Both the position numbers and the translations under genes were made by a program. A DNA stretch of 64,000 nt from Comamonas testosteroni (GTDB lineage: Bacteria > Pseudomonadota > Gammaproteobacteria > Burkholderiales > Burkholderiaceae_C): contig NZ_AWOR01000032.1 of assembly GCF_000761245.1 (NCBI RefSeq), positions 62,001 to 126,000 of the forward strand. The letters run 5' to 3'. Below the pieces are notes generated by a model that saw nothing but the letters and a program-made list of their open reading frames with translations, was not told the origin of the DNA and did not search any database. Positions 62,756 to 64,000 of the stretch are shown one piece after another; the stretch's first letter is position 1; every line of letters begins with the position of its first letter.

Positions 62756-64000
62756 TCAATGCCCGAGCACGTACTGACCCGGAGCGTCATACAAGGGCCC
62801 GACGCCAGTGCCGCCCATGCGCGGCGGAGCTATCGGTGTGCCGGATCTGTTTTTGAGCCACTCGTCCCATGCCGGCCACCAGGAGCCTTGGCGCTGCTCG
62901 GCCTCTTGCTGCCACTGCTGGGCGACAATGTCCTGAGCGCCGACAGAGCGCGTGAGCAACTGGTAGCGGCGTCGCGGATGGCCGGGCTCGCTGACAATAC
63001 CGGCGTTGTGGCCGCCACTCGTCAGCACAAAGGTGATTTCAGCCGCAGTGTGGTGGTGCAGCTTGAATACCGATTGCCAAGGCGCTACATGATCGGTGAG
63101 CGTTCCCACACAGAAGATGGGCACTTGCAGATTGAGGAGCGAGACCGGCTTGCCATCGACCGGATAGCGGCTTTCACTGAGATCGTTATTCAGAAACAGA
63201 CGGCGCAGGTATTGCGAGTGCATCCTGGCTGGCATGCGCGTGGCGTCGGCATTCCAGGCCATGAGATCGCTCATCGGTGCCCGCTCGCCCAGCAGGTATT
63301 GATCGACCATGCGCGACCACAGCAGATCATGGGAGCGCAGCATCAGGAACGCGCCTGCCATCTGATCGGCACGCAGATAGCCTTGCTGGGCCATCTGGGC
63401 CTCAAGCAGGCTGATCTGCGCTTCGTCGATGAACAGAGCCAGCTCGCCCGGTTCGGTGAAATCGGTCTGCGCGGCCAGCAAGGTCATCGATGCCAGACGC
63501 TCGTCTCCATCGCGCGCCATCGCGGCGGCTGCAATGGCCAGCAAGGTTCCCCCCAGACAATAGCCTGCAGCATGCACCTTCTGCCCCGGGACGATGGCCG
63601 TGACGGCATCCAGTGCAGCACGCCAGCCCAGCTCGACATAGTCGTCCATGCCCAGATCTCGATCTGCGGCATCGGGGTTCTTCCAGGAGACGCAGAACAC
63701 CGTATGCCCCTGATCGAGCAGATACTTGATCAGCGAATTGTGTGGCGAAAGATCCAGGATGTAGTACTTCATGATCCAGGCCGGCATGATCAATACCGGC
63801 TCGGGATGGACCTTGTCGGTGGTCGGTGCGTACTGGATCAGCTCCATCAGCTGGTTGCGCAGCACCACCTTGCCAGCTGTGACGGCCACATCGCGCCCCA
63901 CCTGAAACCCCTCGCAGCCCGCAGGCAGCTTGTTTGTGAGCTGCGCATGCACATCTTCCATCAGGTACTGGAAGCCACGCACCAGATTCGCCCCCCCCTC
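62756..64000 (-). CDS. phaC: Polyhydroxyalkanoate synthase, N-terminus beyond window
   Basis: The C-terminal 414 residues of a PHA synthase, which polymerises hydroxyacyl-CoA into storage polyester. The PhaC box reads GYCLGG with the catalytic Cys, the Asp is in GTLTDHVAPW and the His in TSGGHNAGIV. Also typical are PAWIMKYYILDLSPHNSLIK and the ending GTGVGPLYDAPGQYV. The frame stays open to base 64000, so the first ~150-200 residues and the start lie outside. The partial sequence fits class I. It heads the minus-strand cluster phaC-phasin-DUF3141-pta-ackA. Confidence 0.94.
   Translation of the reverse strand, partial: EGGANLVRGFQYLMEDVHAQLTNKLPAGCEGFQVGRDVAVTAGKVVLRNQLMELIQYAPTTDKVHPEPVLIMPAWIMKYYILDLSPHNSLIKYLLDQGHTVFCVSWKNPDAADRDLGMDDYVELGWRAALDAVTAIVPGQKVHAAGYCLGGTLLAIAAAAMARDGDERLASMTLLAAQTDFTEPGELALFIDEAQISLLEAQMAQQGYLRADQMAGAFLMLRSHDLLWSRMVDQYLLGERAPMSDLMAWNADATRMPARMHSQYLRRLFLNNDLSESRYPVDGKPVSLLNLQVPIFCVGTLTDHVAPWQSVFKLHHHTAAEITFVLTSGGHNAGIVSEPGHPRRRYQLLTRSVGAQDIVAQQWQQEAEQRQGSWWPAWDEWLKNRSGTPIAPPRMGGTGVGPLYDAPGQYVLGH

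Overview
The window looks like chromosomal DNA from a betaproteobacterium of the order Burkholderiales, most likely a Comamonas or close relative in the Comamonadaceae. This rests on gene families and gene order: a betaproteobacterial porin, a cysI-DUF934-cysH-cysD-cysN sulfate assimilation run, a fdxA ferredoxin next to a thioredoxin-reductase-like ferredoxin reductase, trxA-rho, mnmC, and a polyhydroxyalkanoate (PHA)/acetate-kinase cluster. It is read from sequence only; no database search was possible.

Layout. 1-4.4 kb: a porin cut by the left edge, a flavin monooxygenase with a divergent LysR regulator, a VOC-fold protein and gene debris. 4.7-10.7 kb: an accessory block of small stress-type proteins (PRC-barrel, DUF883-like, proline-rich and glutamine-rich miniproteins, a Cys-rich copper-storage protein, a ferritin-like protein, an alpha/beta hydrolase), most with very strong ribosome binding sites, plus a 13-unit hexanucleotide tract at a stop codon. 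10.9-12.3 kb: an orphan Imm1-like immunity gene and a frameshifted IS5-family transposase. 12.5-29.6 kb: the most striking locus, a gene for a giant repeat protein of about 3,770 residues followed by four tightly packed genes: a TolC-like lipoprotein, a small periplasmic adaptor, a membrane-anchored adaptor, and an M50 site-2-type metalloprotease fused to a HlyD-like adaptor. It resembles a type I secretion locus, but an M50-adaptor fusion stands where the ABC exporter would be.

29.9-44.4 kb: a tandem glycine riboswitch before a UPF0126/TRIC-type membrane protein, mnmC, a CorC/CNNM-type transporter, the sulfate assimilation genes, ferredoxin and its reductase, an NCS2 purine permease and peptide deformylase. 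44.5-45.7 kb: ten identical tandem tRNA-Asn(GTT) genes separated by two kinds of hairpin spacer. 45.7-57.2 kb: a small hypothetical protein, a YhiN-type flavoprotein, trxA, rho, and a four-gene efflux operon (TolC-like, YhiI-like, RbbA-like, YhhJ-like). 57.3-64 kb (minus strand): PHA synthase, phasin, a DUF3141 hydrolase, phosphotransacetylase and acetate kinase, which together link acetyl-CoA overflow and PHA storage.

Four copies of a GC-rich intergenic repeat sit directly after stop codons (30.8, 37.5, 38.6 and 55.6 kb), two of them inside the sulfate operon and one inside the efflux operon.
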